Shown one piece after another: positions 36,281 to 50,009 of a DNA stretch of 64,000 nt. Made by a program: the position numbers and the translations under genes. Below the pieces are notes generated by a model. It ran no database searches and was not told the origin of the DNA. It saw only the letters and a list, made by a program, of their open reading frames with translations. Source of the DNA: Mantis religiosa (lineage: Eukaryota; Arthropoda; Insecta; Mantodea; Mantidae); the NCBI GenBank assembly GCA_030765055.1, contig CM060953.1, positions 191,773,147 to 191,837,146 of the forward strand, read 5' to 3'. Each line of letters starts with the position of its first letter. The first letter of the stretch is position 1.

Positions 36281-36432
36281 CATCATCATGGTTTTTCTGG
36301 GGTTTTCCCTTATCCTTCAAGACGAATGTCGGTTAACTCTACGCTCCATGGACCCTGGACTCATTTTAGCATCATTTCACTCAGTTCATTCACCGTCCGA
36401 AATGACTTAACGTTGGAGGACGTAAATTACCC
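36281..36432 (+). mobile_element. SINE1 partial copy, plus strand, head-to-head with copy f
   Basis: Body and 3' end only (GGGGTTTTCCCTTATCC to GTTGGAGGACGTAAATTA), followed by a GATGAT-rich run. It is single-unit and lies in opposite orientation directly beside copy f. Confidence 0.85.
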
Positions 36433-36473
36433 AAAAAAGATGACGATGATGATGATGATGATCATGATGATGA

Positions 36474-36645
36474 TGATTGAAATTAAATGTTCTTTCACAC
36501 TAGCCGTGTGTAGGACGCACTATGAAAGGGCAGAGCCAGAATGAAAAATTCAATGCCATAGCCGGGCTTTGAACCACGGATCTTCAAGTTTCAATTCCTT
36601 TCATAGTGCATCCTACACACGGCTAGTGTGAAAGAACAATTAATT
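36474..36645. repeat. Inverted SINE2 segments (about 54-bp arms)
   Basis: Left arm (36478-36531, minus-type) contains CTAGCCGTGTGTAGGACGCA. Right arm (about 36597-36650) contains TGCATCCTACACACGGCTAG. Matching extends to TTCTTTCACA/TGTGAAAGAA. It marks the left edge of the large SINE2 array. Confidence 0.85.
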
Positions 36646-39600
36646 TCCATTAATTGTACCTAATAGTGGTCCGACTATAAAGCCCGGGTCTTAAAGTACT
36701 TACAGCATAGTAAGTCGCCATTAAGGTAGTTGTCTCATGTGTTTATGAGAACTTCTAGTGGTTTACTATAAAGCCCGGACCTTATAGTACTTACAGCATA
36801 GTAAGTCGTCATTAAGGTAGTTGTCCCATGTGTTTATGAGAACTCCCAGTGGTTTACTATAAAGCCCGGGCCTTAAAGTACCTACAGCATAGTAAGTCCT
36901 CATTAAGGTAGTTGTCTCATGTGTTTATGAGAACTCCTAGTGGTTTACTATAAAGCCCGGGTCTTAAAGTACTTACAGCATAGTAAGTCGTCATTAAGGT
37001 AGTTGTCTCATGTGTTTATGAGAACTCCTAGTGGTTTACTATAAAGCCCGGTCCTTAAAGTACTTACAGCATAGTAAGTCGTCATTAAGGTAGTTGTCTC
37101 ATGTGTTTATGAGAACTCCTAGTGGTTTACTATAAAGCCCGGGCCTTAAAGTACTTACAGCATAGTAAGTCGTCATTAAGGTAGTTGTCTCATGTGTTTA
37201 TGAGAACTCCTAGTGGTTAACTATAAAGCCCGGGCCTTAAAGTACTTACAGCATAGTAAGTCGTCATTAAGGTAGTTGTCTCATGTGTTTATGAGAACTC
37301 CTAGTGGTTTACTATAAAGCCAGGGTCTTAAAGTACTTACAGCACAGTAAGTCGCCATTAAGGTAGTTGTCTCATGTGTTTATGAGAACTCCTAGTGGTT
37401 AACTATAAAGCCCGGGTCTTAAAGTACTTACAGCATAGTAAGTCGCCATTAAGGTAGTTGTCTCATGTGTTTATGAGAACTCCTAGTGGTTTACTATAAA
37501 GCCCGGGCCTTAAAGTACTTACAGCATAGTAAGTCGCCATTAAGGTAGTTGTCTCATGTGTTTATGAGAACTCCTAGTGGTTTACTATAAAGCCCGGGTC
37601 TTAAAGTACTTACAGCATAGTAAGTCGTCATTAAGGTAGTTGTCTCATGTGTTTATGAGAACTCCTAGTGGTTTACTATAAAGCCCGGGCCTTAAAGTAC
37701 TTACAGCATAGTAAGTCGTCATTAAGGTAGTTGTCTCATGTGTTTATGAGAACTCCTAGTGGTTAACTATAAAGCCCGGGCCTTAAAGTACTTACAGCAT
37801 AGTAAGTCGTCATTAAGGTAGTTGTCTCATGTGTTTATGAGAACTCCTAGTGGTTTACTATAAAGCCCGGGTCTTAAAGTACTTACAGCATAGTAAGTCG
37901 CCATTAAGGTAGTTGTCTCATGTGTTTATGAGAACTCCTAGTGGTTAACTATAAAGCCCGGGTCTTAAAGTACTTACAGCATAGTAAGTCGCCATTAAGG
38001 TAGTTGTCTCATGTGTTTATGAGAACTCCTAGTGGTTTACTATAAAGCCCGGGCCTTAAAGTACTTACAGCATAGTAAGTCGCCATTAAGGTAGTTGTCT
38101 CATGTGTTTATGAGAACTCCTAGTGGTTTACTATAAAGCCCGGGTCTTAAAGTACTTACAGCATAGTAAGTCTCCATTAAGGTAGTTGTCTCATGTGTTT
38201 ATGAGAACTCCTAGTGGTTTACTATAAAGCCCGGGTCTTAAAGTACTTACAGCATAGTAAGTCGTCATTAAGGTAGTTGTCTCATGTGTTTATGAGAACT
38301 CCTAGTGGTTTACTATAAAGCCCGGACCTTAAAGTACTTACAGCATAGTAAGTCGTCATTAAGGTAGTTGTCTCATGTGTTTATGAGAACTCCTAGTGGT
38401 TTACTATAAAGCCCGGGTCTTAAAGTACTTACAGCATAGTAAGTCGTCATTAAGGTAGTTGTCTCATGTGTTTATGAGAACTCCTAGTGGTTTACTATAA
38501 AGTCCGGGTCTTAAAGTACTTACAGCATAGTAAGTCGTCATTAAGGTAGTTGTCTCATGTGCTTATGAGAACTCCTAGTGGTTTACTATAAAGCCCGGGC
38601 CTTAAAGTACTTACAGCATAGTAAGTCGTCATTAAGGTAGTTGTCTCATATGTTTATGAGAACTCCTAGTGGTTAACTATAAAGCCCGGGCCTTAAAGTA
38701 CTTACAGCATAGTAAGTCGTCATTAAGGTAGTTGTCTCATGTGTTTATGAGAACTCCTAGTGGTTTACTATAAAGCCCGGGCCTTAAAGTACTTACAGCA
38801 TAGTAAGTCGCCATTAAGGTAGTTGTCTCATGTGTTTATGAGAACTCCTAGTGGTTAACTATAAAGCCCGGGTCTTAAAGTACTTACAGCATAGTAAGTC
38901 GCCATTAAGGTAGTTGTCTCATGTGTTTATGAGAACTCCTAGTGGTTTACTATAAAGCCCGGGCCTTAAAGTACTTACAGCATAGTAAGTCGCCATTAAG
39001 GTAGTTGTCTCATGTGTTTATGAGAACTCCTAGTGGTTTACTATAAAGGCGGGCCTTAAAGTACTTACAGCATAGTAAGTCTCCATTAAGGTAGTTGTCT
39101 CATGTGTTTATGAGAACTCCTAGTGGTTTACTATAAATCCCGGGTCTTAAAGTACTTACAGCATAGTAAGTCGTCATTAAGGTAGTTGTCTCATGTGTTT
39201 ATGAGAACTCCTAGTGGTTTACTATAAAGCCCGGGCCTTAAAGTACTTACAGCATAGTAATTCGTCATTAAGGTAGTTGTCTCATGTGTTTATGAGAACT
39301 CCTAGTGGTTAACTATAAAGCCCGGGCCTTAAAGTACTTACAGCATAGTAAGTCGTCATTAAGGTAGTTGTCTCATGTGTTTATGAGAACTCCTAGTGGT
39401 TTACTATAAAGCCCGGGCCTTAAAGTACTTACAGCATAGTAAGTCGCCATTAAGGTAGTTGTCTCATGTGTTTATGAGAACTCCTAGTGGTTTACTATAA
39501 AGCCCGGGTCTTAAAGTACTTACAGCATAGTAAGTCTCCATTAAGGTAGTTGTCTCATGTGTTTATGAGAACTCCTAGTGGTTTACTATAAAGCCCGGGT

Positions 39601-40140
39601 CTTAAAGTACTTACAGCATAGTAAGTCGTCATTAAGGTAGTTGTCTCATGTGTTTATGAGAACTCCTAGTGGTTTATCGTGAAAAACAAGAGTCAGTTGG
39701 AGAATTTAATGTCATGTTGGCACGTTGGCCATAGTAGCTCAATGATTTAGAGCTTCTGCACGGAGACCAGAAATCCGTGGTTCAAATCCCAGCTATATTA
39801 TTGAATTTTTTATTCTGGCTCTGCTCTTTCATAGTGCGTCCTACACCGGCTAGTGTGAAAGAACAATTAATTTCCATTAATTGTACCTAATAATGGTCCT
39901 AACTTTAAAGCCTGGGCCTTAAAATACTTACAGTATAGTGAGTCGCCATTAAGGTAGTTGTCTCATGTGTTTATGAGAACTCCTAGTAGTTTATCGTGAA
40001 AAACAAGTGTCAGTTGGAGAATTTAATGTCATGTTGGCACGTTGGCCATAGTAGCTCAATGGTTTAGAGCTTCTAGACGGAGACCAGAAGATCCGTCGTT
40101 CAAATCCCGGCTATGGCATTGAATTTTTTAGTCTGACCCT
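36590..40140 (+). mobile_element. SINE2 composite with 33-unit 91-bp array, plus strand
   Basis: SINE2 body (36590-36670), 33 monomers (36671-39674), linker and tRNA-like head (about 39725-39797; A box TAGTAGCTCAATG, B box GGTTCAAATCCC). A second body follows with just one 91-bp unit (39895-39990), then a linker and another head (40036-40112), ending near (AAT)n. The single-unit stretch gives the unexpanded form. Confidence 0.88.
36671..39674 (+). repeat. 91-bp satellite array, 33 units, with 6-unit higher-order repeat
   Basis: Monomers are classified by three variant sites (GGTTTAC/GGTTAAC, GGGTC/GGGCC, GTCGTC/GTCGCC/GTCTCC). The same ordered set of variants recurs every 6 monomers from 37121, 37667 (546 bp later) and, less exactly, 38577. 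Palindromes CTCAT...ATGAG and ACTTAC...GTAAGT are kept in nearly all units. Confidence 0.92.
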
Positions 40141-40185
40141 ACCCTTTCAATAATTATAATAATGATAGTGATGATGATGATGATG

Positions 40186-42771
<2,586 letters not shown>

Positions 42772-45166
42772 TTTTTTTAACTTACGTCCTCCAACGTTAA
42801 GACATATCGGACGATGAATAAAATGATGTTCAAATGAGTACAAGGTACATAGAGCTTAGAGTTACCAGACATTCATCTTTCAGGATAAGAGAAAACCTCC
42901 AACGTTAAGTCATATCAGACGATGAATGAAATGATGTTCAAATGAGTACAAGGTACATAGAGCTTATAGTTACCAGACATTCATCTTTCAGGATAAGAGA
43001 AAACCTCCAACGTTAAGTCATATCGGACGATGAATGAAATGATGTTCAAATGAGTACAGGGTACATAGAGCTTATAGTTACCAGACATTCATCTTTCAGG
43101 ATAAGAGAAAATATCCAACATTAAGTCATATCAGACGATGAATGAAATGATGTTCAAATGAGTACAGGGTACATAGAGCTTAGAGTTACCAGACATTCAT
43201 CTTACAGGATAAAAGAAAACCTCCAACGTTAAGTCATATCAGACGATGAATGAAATGATGTTCAAATGAGTACAGGGTACATAGAGCTTATAGTTACCAG
43301 ACATTCATCTTTCAGGATAAGAGAAAACCTCCAACATTAAGTCATATCAGACGATGAATGAAATGATGTTCAAATGAGTACAGGGTACATAGAGCTTAGA
43401 GTTACCAAACATTCATCTTTCAGGATAAGGTAAAACCTCCAAAGTTAAGTCATATCGGACGATGTATGAAATGATGTTCAAATGAGTACAGGGTACATAG
43501 AGCTTATAGTTACCAGACATTCATCTTTCAGGATAAGGTAAAACCTCCAAAGTTAAGTCATATCGGACGATGTATGAAATGATGTTCAAATGAGTACAGG
43601 GTACATAGAGCTTATAGTTACCAAACATTCATCTTTCAGGATAAGAGAAAACCTCCAACGTTAAGTCATATCGGACGATGAATGAAATGATGTTCAAATG
43701 AGTACAGGGTACATAGAGCTTAGAGTTACCAGACATTCATCTTTCAGGATAAGGTAAAACCTCCAAAGTTAAGTCATATCGGACGATGAATGAAATGATG
43801 TTCAAATAAGTACAGGGTACATAGAGCTTATAGTTACCAGACATTCATCTTTCAGGATAAGGTAAAACCTCCAAAGTTAAGTCATATCGGACGATGAATG
43901 AAATGATGTTCAAATGAGTACAGGGTACATAGAGCTTAGAGTTACCAGACATTCATCTTTCAGGATAAGGTAAAACCTCCAACGTTAACACATATCGGAC
44001 GATGAATAAAATAATGTTCAAATGAGTACAGGGTACATAGAGCTTATAGTTACCAGACATTCATCTTTCAGGATAAGGTAAAACCTCCAAAGTTAAGTCA
44101 TATCAGACGATGAATGAAATGATGTTCAAATGAGTACAGGGTACATAGAGCTTATAGTTACCAGACATTCATCTTTCAGGATAAGGTAAAACCTCCAAAG
44201 TTAAGTCATATCGGACGATGAATGAAATGATGTTCAAATGAGTACAGGGTACATAGAGCTTAGAGTTACCAGACATTCATTTTTCAGGATAAGAGAAAAC
44301 CTCCAACGTTAAGTCATATCGGACGATGAATGAAATGATGTTCAAATGAGTACAGGGTACATAGAGCTTAGAGTTACCAGACATTCATTTTTCAGGATAA
44401 GAGAAAACCTCCAATGTTAAGTCATATCGGACGATGAATGAAATGATGTTCAAATGAGTACAGGGTACATAGAGCTTAGAGTTACCAGACATTCATCTTT
44501 CAGGATAAGAGAAAACCTCCAAAGTTAAGTCATATCGGACGATGAATGAAATGATGTTCAAATGAGTACAGGGTACATAGAGCTTAGAGTTACCAGACAT
44601 TCATATTTCAGGATAAGAGAAAACCTCCAACGTTAAGTCATATCAGACGATGAATGAAATGATGTTCAAATGAGTACAGGGTATACAGAGCTAGAGTTAC
44701 CAGACATTCATCTTTCAGGATAAGAGAAAACCTCCAAAGTTAAGTCATATCGGACGATGAATGAAATGATGTTCAAATGAGTACAGGGTACATAGAGCTT
44801 AGAGTTACCAGACATTCATCTTTCAGGATAAGAGAAAATCTGCAACGTTAAGTCATATCGGACAATAAATATAAAATTATGTTCAAATGAGTACAGGGTA
44901 CATAGAGGTTAGAGTTACCAGACATTCCTCTTTCAGGATAAGAAAAAACCTCCAACGTTAAGTCATATCGGACAATGAATGAAATGATGTTCAAATGAGT
45001 ACAGGGTACATAGAGGTTAGAGTTACCAGACATTCATCTTTCAGGATAAGAAAAAACCTCCAACGTTAAGTCATATCGGACAATGAATGAAATGATGTTC
45101 AAATGAGTACAGGGTACATAGAGCTTAGAGTTACCAGACTTTCATCTTTCAGGATAAGGGAAAACT
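42772..45166 (-). mobile_element. SINE1 array g, about 22 units, reverse orientation
   Basis: Begins at the SINE1 3' end (CTTACGTCCTCCAACG at about 42780) and runs for about 22 monomers of 108 bp. Sub-types AGAGAAAACCTCCAACG and AGGTAAAACCTCCAAAG occur in blocks. No tRNA-like head at the right end (45166). Confidence 0.9.
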
Positions 45167-45765
45167 CTCGATTAAATTCGATTCTTTTAATCTATGATTA
45201 AGAGGTGTTTAGTATTCAGAAAGCTTTAAATTATTAGATAATACTCTAATGAAAATATTACCATCGATTGAAATTTTAAACATGAACTGCTATAGCTATC
45301 AGAGTGTCTTTTTATATTGGGCATGAAATGCCGTATAATTTTGCTCGAAGGTCTCTTTATCTGGCTTGAGGTAATTTTACATGCCATAAATATACGACAT
45401 GGGATCAGTGGTTGTACTTGCCTTACAAAGGAAGCCATGCTAAGAATTTCAGGCTCGAAAAAAATTGTCCCCGACGGGTTTTGAACCCGCGATCTCGTGA
45501 ACCATGTTACCCTTGACCAGCAGTGAGTAGCCTATGAAACAACTTGGCTATCAAATAGAATGAGAGGTTAAGGTTCGGTTTATAGTGATGTACCAACTAA
45601 TTTGAAGGGCACCATGTGATACGCTCCATTATGTGTGTCAGCATTGGAGATAATTTTAGCTTGACCGGCAGTGCATGACAAAAACTTCCGTGCAATCTTC
45701 GGCACCTCATCAACAAAGACAATAACAGTCCGACATAACTTTCTCTACTCTTGTACATACTACTA
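45167..45765. other. Unassigned sequence with a tRNA-like segment
   Basis: Apart from the tRNA-like stretch at 45468-45556, nothing is recognised. The 70-codon minus-strand frame at 45226-45438 has no known domain. Confidence 0.45.
45468..45556 (-). mobile_element. tRNA-like SINE head
   Basis: Reverse complement has A-box-like ATAGCCAAGTTGTTTCATAG and B box GGGTTCAAAACCC with a GTCGGGGAC-type end. The region between the boxes is longer than in a normal tRNA, so this is read as a SINE head or tRNA relic. Confidence 0.6.
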
Positions 45766-47033
45766 CTAATAATAATTTATTTAACCATTTGGCATACAAT
45801 GCAGTAGGTTTCGTCAGCAGGTCAATTAAAATGAATCTACATTTAAGTACTCTCGTAGTGTATAAAAATTAAGTAACTTAATGCTACTTTTAACTCTAGT
45901 TTAAAAAGAATTTGCATTTACAATTTGTCTTAGATTTAAAGGTAATTTATTGTATAATTTCACTCCAAGATACAGATGAGAATCCAGAGATTTCTGTAAG
46001 CGAAATTTAGGAGGTACCATATTATTTGTACCCCTAGTATCATAAGCATGTATATCAGACGAAAGTGCCTCATCTGTCTTTTGAAGATGAATGAAGTTCA
46101 AACATGCAAATACATACAGAGTTGCTACAGTTAAAATACCAAATTCTTTAAAGATAAGTCCACAGTGTTGGCGTGAACCACCATTTTTTATTATCCTAAG
46201 AGCTTTCTTCTGGAGCAAAAATACCTGGTTGGCTTCTGCACTGCTTCCCCATAGCAAGATGCCATAATTCAAGTGACAGTGAAATAAATTATAATAAACA
46301 CTTAATAAAATATTAGTGGAAACATAAATTTTAAGTCTTTTTAAGAGAAATAAAACATTTGACAATTTCATGCATATTTCTGTCATGTGGAATTTCCAAC
46401 AAAGCTTGTTGTGCAAGCATATTCCAAGTAGTTTAACCCTCTGCTCATGACTCTGTTTATCTTTTAAACTAAATAAAATAGTTTGTGTTTTATCTTTGTT
46501 AATATGCAGACCATTTGCCCCAAACCAGTCAGAGAAAAAATGAAATGTGTAGTGTTTAACGCCCGCTTTTACTACATACGGCACCGCAGGCGGTGACACT
46601 GATGATGCATGAGATGAAGATGGAGCACCGGTGGAATGAGATGGCGGGGGAAACCGGAGGTCCCGGAGAAAACCCGCCCCAACGCCGTGTTGTCCACCAC
46701 AAATCTCACTTTGCGGTCGCCTGGGATCGAACCCGGGCCGCCTTGGTGAGAGCCAAGCGGTCTAACCACTGAGCCACGGCGTGGCCGAAACGAGTCAGAG
46801 AGTTTATCCAAAGTATTCGACCAACTGAAAGTACTTGCAGAAAGAGTATTAAGAATTGTGGTATCATCTACATAAGAAAGTACTTTATCAGGAGTCGCAG
46901 CAGGCAAGTCATCAATAGCTACGATAGTAGAAAAGGACCTAAAATAGATCCTTGAGGAACTCCCGTAGTTACATATCGAACTGTTGACATTTGATTATTA
47001 ATTACAACAACTTTCTTTCCTTTACTAAGATAT
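45766..47033 (-). pseudogene. LINE reverse-transcriptase 3' part, copy 1, with SINE3 insertion
   Basis: Minus-strand, 5'-truncated non-LTR retrotransposon. The RT active-site motif YVDD is at 46863-46874 (LSYVDDTTIL). Coding then runs to KLSDS at about 46801, where SINE3 interrupts it, and resumes at DWFGANGLHINKDKTQ. It includes NYGILLWGSS (thumb region, as in CR1/L2/Jockey-type RTs) and a C-terminal HAYDTRG and LYNKLPLNLR, with a stop near 45901. After the SINE the frame stays open for about 210 codons. The 3' end has AATAAATTATTATTAG near 45766. Endonuclease and most of RT are absent. Clade is not certain. Confidence 0.85.
46536..46792 (-). mobile_element. SINE3 inserted in the LINE RT (copy 1)
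   Basis: 257-bp tRNA-derived SINE: A box TGGCTCAGTGGTTAGA and B box GGGTTCGATCCCAGG on the minus strand (head about 46712-46790), then a GC-rich body (GGCGGGTTTTCTCCGGG) and a 3' end near 46536. It is flanked by a 9-bp target duplication AGTCAGAGA at 46527-46535 and 46793-46801. Confidence 0.9.
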
Positions 47034-47507
47034 TGTTACTTTGTGGGCTCGTGAAATGAAAAGTCCAATTTCACCACTCAAAAATGTTGTTTATTTCCAC
47101 CTTATTCCAATTACAGTTTACTATACACAATTACGATTTACCAGTTTGTCCGTTACCGTTCCGATGCACGTACACAATTGCAATTTAATTTACACCATTC
47201 AACCTTGCCAGTTCGTCTTTACCCGTCCGCTCAACTCGACTACACGTCCGCCCGGCTCACGGTCACTCACTCAACTCGGCTACACGTCCGCACGCCGCGA
47301 CGTACTCCACTCGACTAACCGTCGCCTCGCTTGTATCGATCGCCCCGAAACCTCTGGATTCTTCCATTATGGAGGGGGAAATCATTCTGAAGCCTTCGAG
47401 CACCTTCGCGCGGTAGCAGGAGGTGCCACCCCTTGCGTCCCCCCCCCCCGCCACCACCGCCAGTCCGCATTATCGATCGGCAACGCGAGTTCGCCGCCTG
47501 CGTCACA
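47034..47507 (-). mobile_element. Solo LTR, 474 bp, with ATAT target duplication
   Basis: On the minus strand it begins TGTGACGCAGGCGG and ends CCCACAAAGTAACA (TG...CA ends). It has an AATAAA signal at 47089-47094 (complement) and internal repeated GCGGACGTGTAG segments. ATAT flanks both sides (47030-47033 and 47508-47511). No internal retrotransposon coding remains. It sits exactly at the junction of the two tandem LINE copies. Confidence 0.8.
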
Positions 47508-48513
47508 ATATTATTTGTACCCCTAGTATCATAAGCATGTATATCAGACGAAAGTGCGTCATCTGTCTTTTGAAGATGAATGAAGTTCAAACATGCAAAT
47601 ACATACAGAATTGCTAGAGTTAAAATACCAAATTCTTTAAAGATAGTCCACAGTGTTGGCGTGAATCACCATTTTTTATTATCCTAAGAGCTTTCTTCTG
47701 GAGCAAAAATACCTGGTTGGCTTCTGCACTGCTTCCCCATAGCAAGATGCCATAATTCAAGTGACAGTTAAATAAACTATAATAAAGAATAATAAAATAT
47801 TAGTGGAAAGACACACTTTAAGTCTTAAGAGAAATAAAACATTTGACAACTTCTTGCATATTTCTGTTATGTGGAATTTCCAACAAAGCTTGTTGTCCAA
47901 GCATATTCCAAATAGTTAACCCTCTGCTCATGACTCTGTTTATCTTTTAAACTAAATAAAATAGTTTGTGTTTTATCTTTGTTAATATGCAGACCATTTG
48001 CCCCAAACCAGTCAGAGAAAAAATGAAATGTGTAGTGTTTAACGCCCGCTTTTACTACATACGGCACCGCAGGCGATGACACTGATGATGCATGAGATGA
48101 AGATGGAGCACCGGTGGAATGAGATGGTGGGGGAAACCGGAGGTCCCGGAGAAAACCCGCCCCAACGCCGTGTTGTCCACCACAAATCTCACTTTGCGGT
48201 CGCCTGGGATCGAACCCGGGCCGCCTTGGTGAGAGCCAAGCGGTCTAACCACTGAGCCACGGCGCGGCCGAAACGAGTCAGAGAGTTTATCCAAAGTATT
48301 CGACCAACTGAAAGTACTTGCAGAAAGAGTATTAAGAATTGTGGTATCATCTACATAAGAAATAACTTTACCAGGAGTAGCAGCAGGCAAGTCATTAATA
48401 GCTACGATAGTAGAAAAGGACCTAAAATAGATCCTTGAGGAACTCCCGTAGTTACATCTCCAGCTGTTGACATTTGATTATTAATTACAACCACTTTCTT
48501 TCTATTACTAAGA
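47508..48513 (-). pseudogene. LINE reverse-transcriptase, copy 2 (tandem duplicate, degraded)
   Basis: Repeats 46016-47030, including the SINE3 insertion at the same site, with scattered substitutions and several small indels (near 47645, 47785, 47825 and 47918). Coding after SINE3 is therefore frame-broken, unlike copy 1. The YVDD segment is still readable near 48345-48356. Confidence 0.88.
48019..48275 (-). mobile_element. SINE3 in LINE copy 2
   Basis: Same SINE3 at the orthologous position, with AGTCAGAGA duplications at 48010-48018 and 48276-48284. It differs from copy 1 at only a few sites. Confidence 0.9.
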
Positions 48514-48988
48514 TGTCGCGGCGCTGGGCATAAACGTTTCGGCACAAATAGATAATAGACGGCGGATAAGGTTTCACGAGCAGTTAACGATAACGCGGCG
48601 AGTGATCACAAAAGCGACAAACAATGTTATCTCAGATAAAGGACTCGCCGCCACAGGTAGAATTTCATGTTACGAAGTTTCAAGAGATATCTCGATTGAC
48701 GGAGAGTGGTTGTTTTTCTTATTTGTTCGTGAATGTTCTCGACTTATGAATGGACATATAAAAAGGATGGTGACACGCCAGCAGAGTTGTAGTTGTGAAA
48801 CAGTAGCTGTAAACAAGAGTGAGTAAGCAGAGCTAATGTAATCAACTGTCAGGGTTTGTTATTGTCATCGACCTTGGTAGACTGATGGTGTATGTAACGT
48901 AATTCTGCTGTAATCTATAAGAGTATTTCTATGACAATAAAGACGATTTTTAATTTCTGCAACTCGGCCTTTTAATTCTACGAACCCA
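48514..48988 (+). mobile_element. Probable solo LTR (second family)
   Basis: Starts TGTCGCGGCGCTGGGC, directly at the end of LINE copy 2. It has a TATA-box-like CATATAAAAAG at 48755-48765 and AATAAA at 48936-48941, about the spacing of an LTR promoter and polyadenylation signal. The right end and target duplication are unclear, and no coding region follows. Confidence 0.55.
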
Positions 48989-50009
48989 CTGAGGCGGTCC
49001 TTGCCCGTTAGGTACCTCGTTGAGCCCTCCCGGTACTCAACACCTCATATGAGAAGGTAGGTGATGGGTGAGGATTGCGAATGGGAGGTTTCCAACAGGT
49101 CGGGGATTTTCTCAGGGTAGATCTGCATGAATTATCTCTTTTGGGTTTCAGGGGGTGGGTGCGTCCGGACAGGGTATGGGTATTATAATTTAGAAGACAC
49201 CACGACCGTTGAATGTCAAGTTTATTTATATAAGTAGTCCTCTCCACTCGTCACCGTTATCTTGATGTTATGTATGTATCTGTGTACGCCTGGTTTGTGA
49301 AATTCGAGGGCATTACTTCGTGCATTCGCGAACACGGACTTTGATGTATTTTCAGTACTTGCGGACCCCTTCACTCACCGAAACAGAGTATTCGCGCACA
49401 CGGACTTTGGTGAATTTTCATTACAAGTCGCTCCCTTAACTCGCCGAAACAGAGTATCCGAGAACACAGACTTTGATTAATTTTCTTTGCTTGTCGCCCC
49501 CTTCACTCGCCGAAACAGAGTGATTTTCCTAGCGACGATCAAACGTCGCCCTTGCCCAAATTTCCCCTTCCTTTCGCCAAACTTTGGACACTTTAGAGGT
49601 CATGTGACCTGTTACTTGTTTCTGATAGGTCGTATTTCACCCCTACTCTTAAATCTAAAAGCAATTTCTCGTGTCTGAAACGTGTATTCTATGCAATTTT
49701 CACTTTCCCACAGTCAAGCTAATTAATTCATAAACACGTCTAAAAATGTGTAACTTAAATCCCGGTGTCCATTCTATCATCACGTAGCATGTACCGGTCA
49801 AGACCTGGCTGGGGACGAGGGTCTAGCCTGAACAATGCCACCTTTGTCGGCAGGAAGCTCAAAGGACGTACCTGTGAAGAAGGTGTTCATTCACCTCGCT
49901 GTTTGGGTTCTCGAGTTTTCGATAATATATATCGGGATTGTTATGACAATGTTATCCCACACAGGGGCGGTATCACCACACAGTCACAATATGATCGAAT
50001 TAGAGACAG
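48989..50009. other. Unassigned sequence with a small tandem repeat
   Basis: Contains the 66-bp repeat at 49324-49521. Otherwise no recognised gene; frames at 49008-49247 and 49765-50013 have no known domain. Confidence 0.45.
49324..49521 (+). repeat. 66-bp tandem repeat, three units
   Basis: Units start at 49324, 49390 and 49456 (ATTCGCG/ATTCGCG/ATCCGAG), each containing ACACGGACTTTG-like and CACTCGCCGAAACAGAGT-like segments, moderately diverged. Confidence 0.85.

Noticed and set aside
44848..45033. Repeated short peptides of the MSGNSKLYVPCTHLN type in SINE1 arrays
   Set aside because: Each is one frame of the 108-bp monomer (36 codons), so open frames arise from the period being divisible by three. 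There is no start context or known domain.
47041..47526. 161-codon frame in the GC-rich segment
   Set aside because: It lies antisense across the solo LTR 47034-47507 and has no recognised domain.
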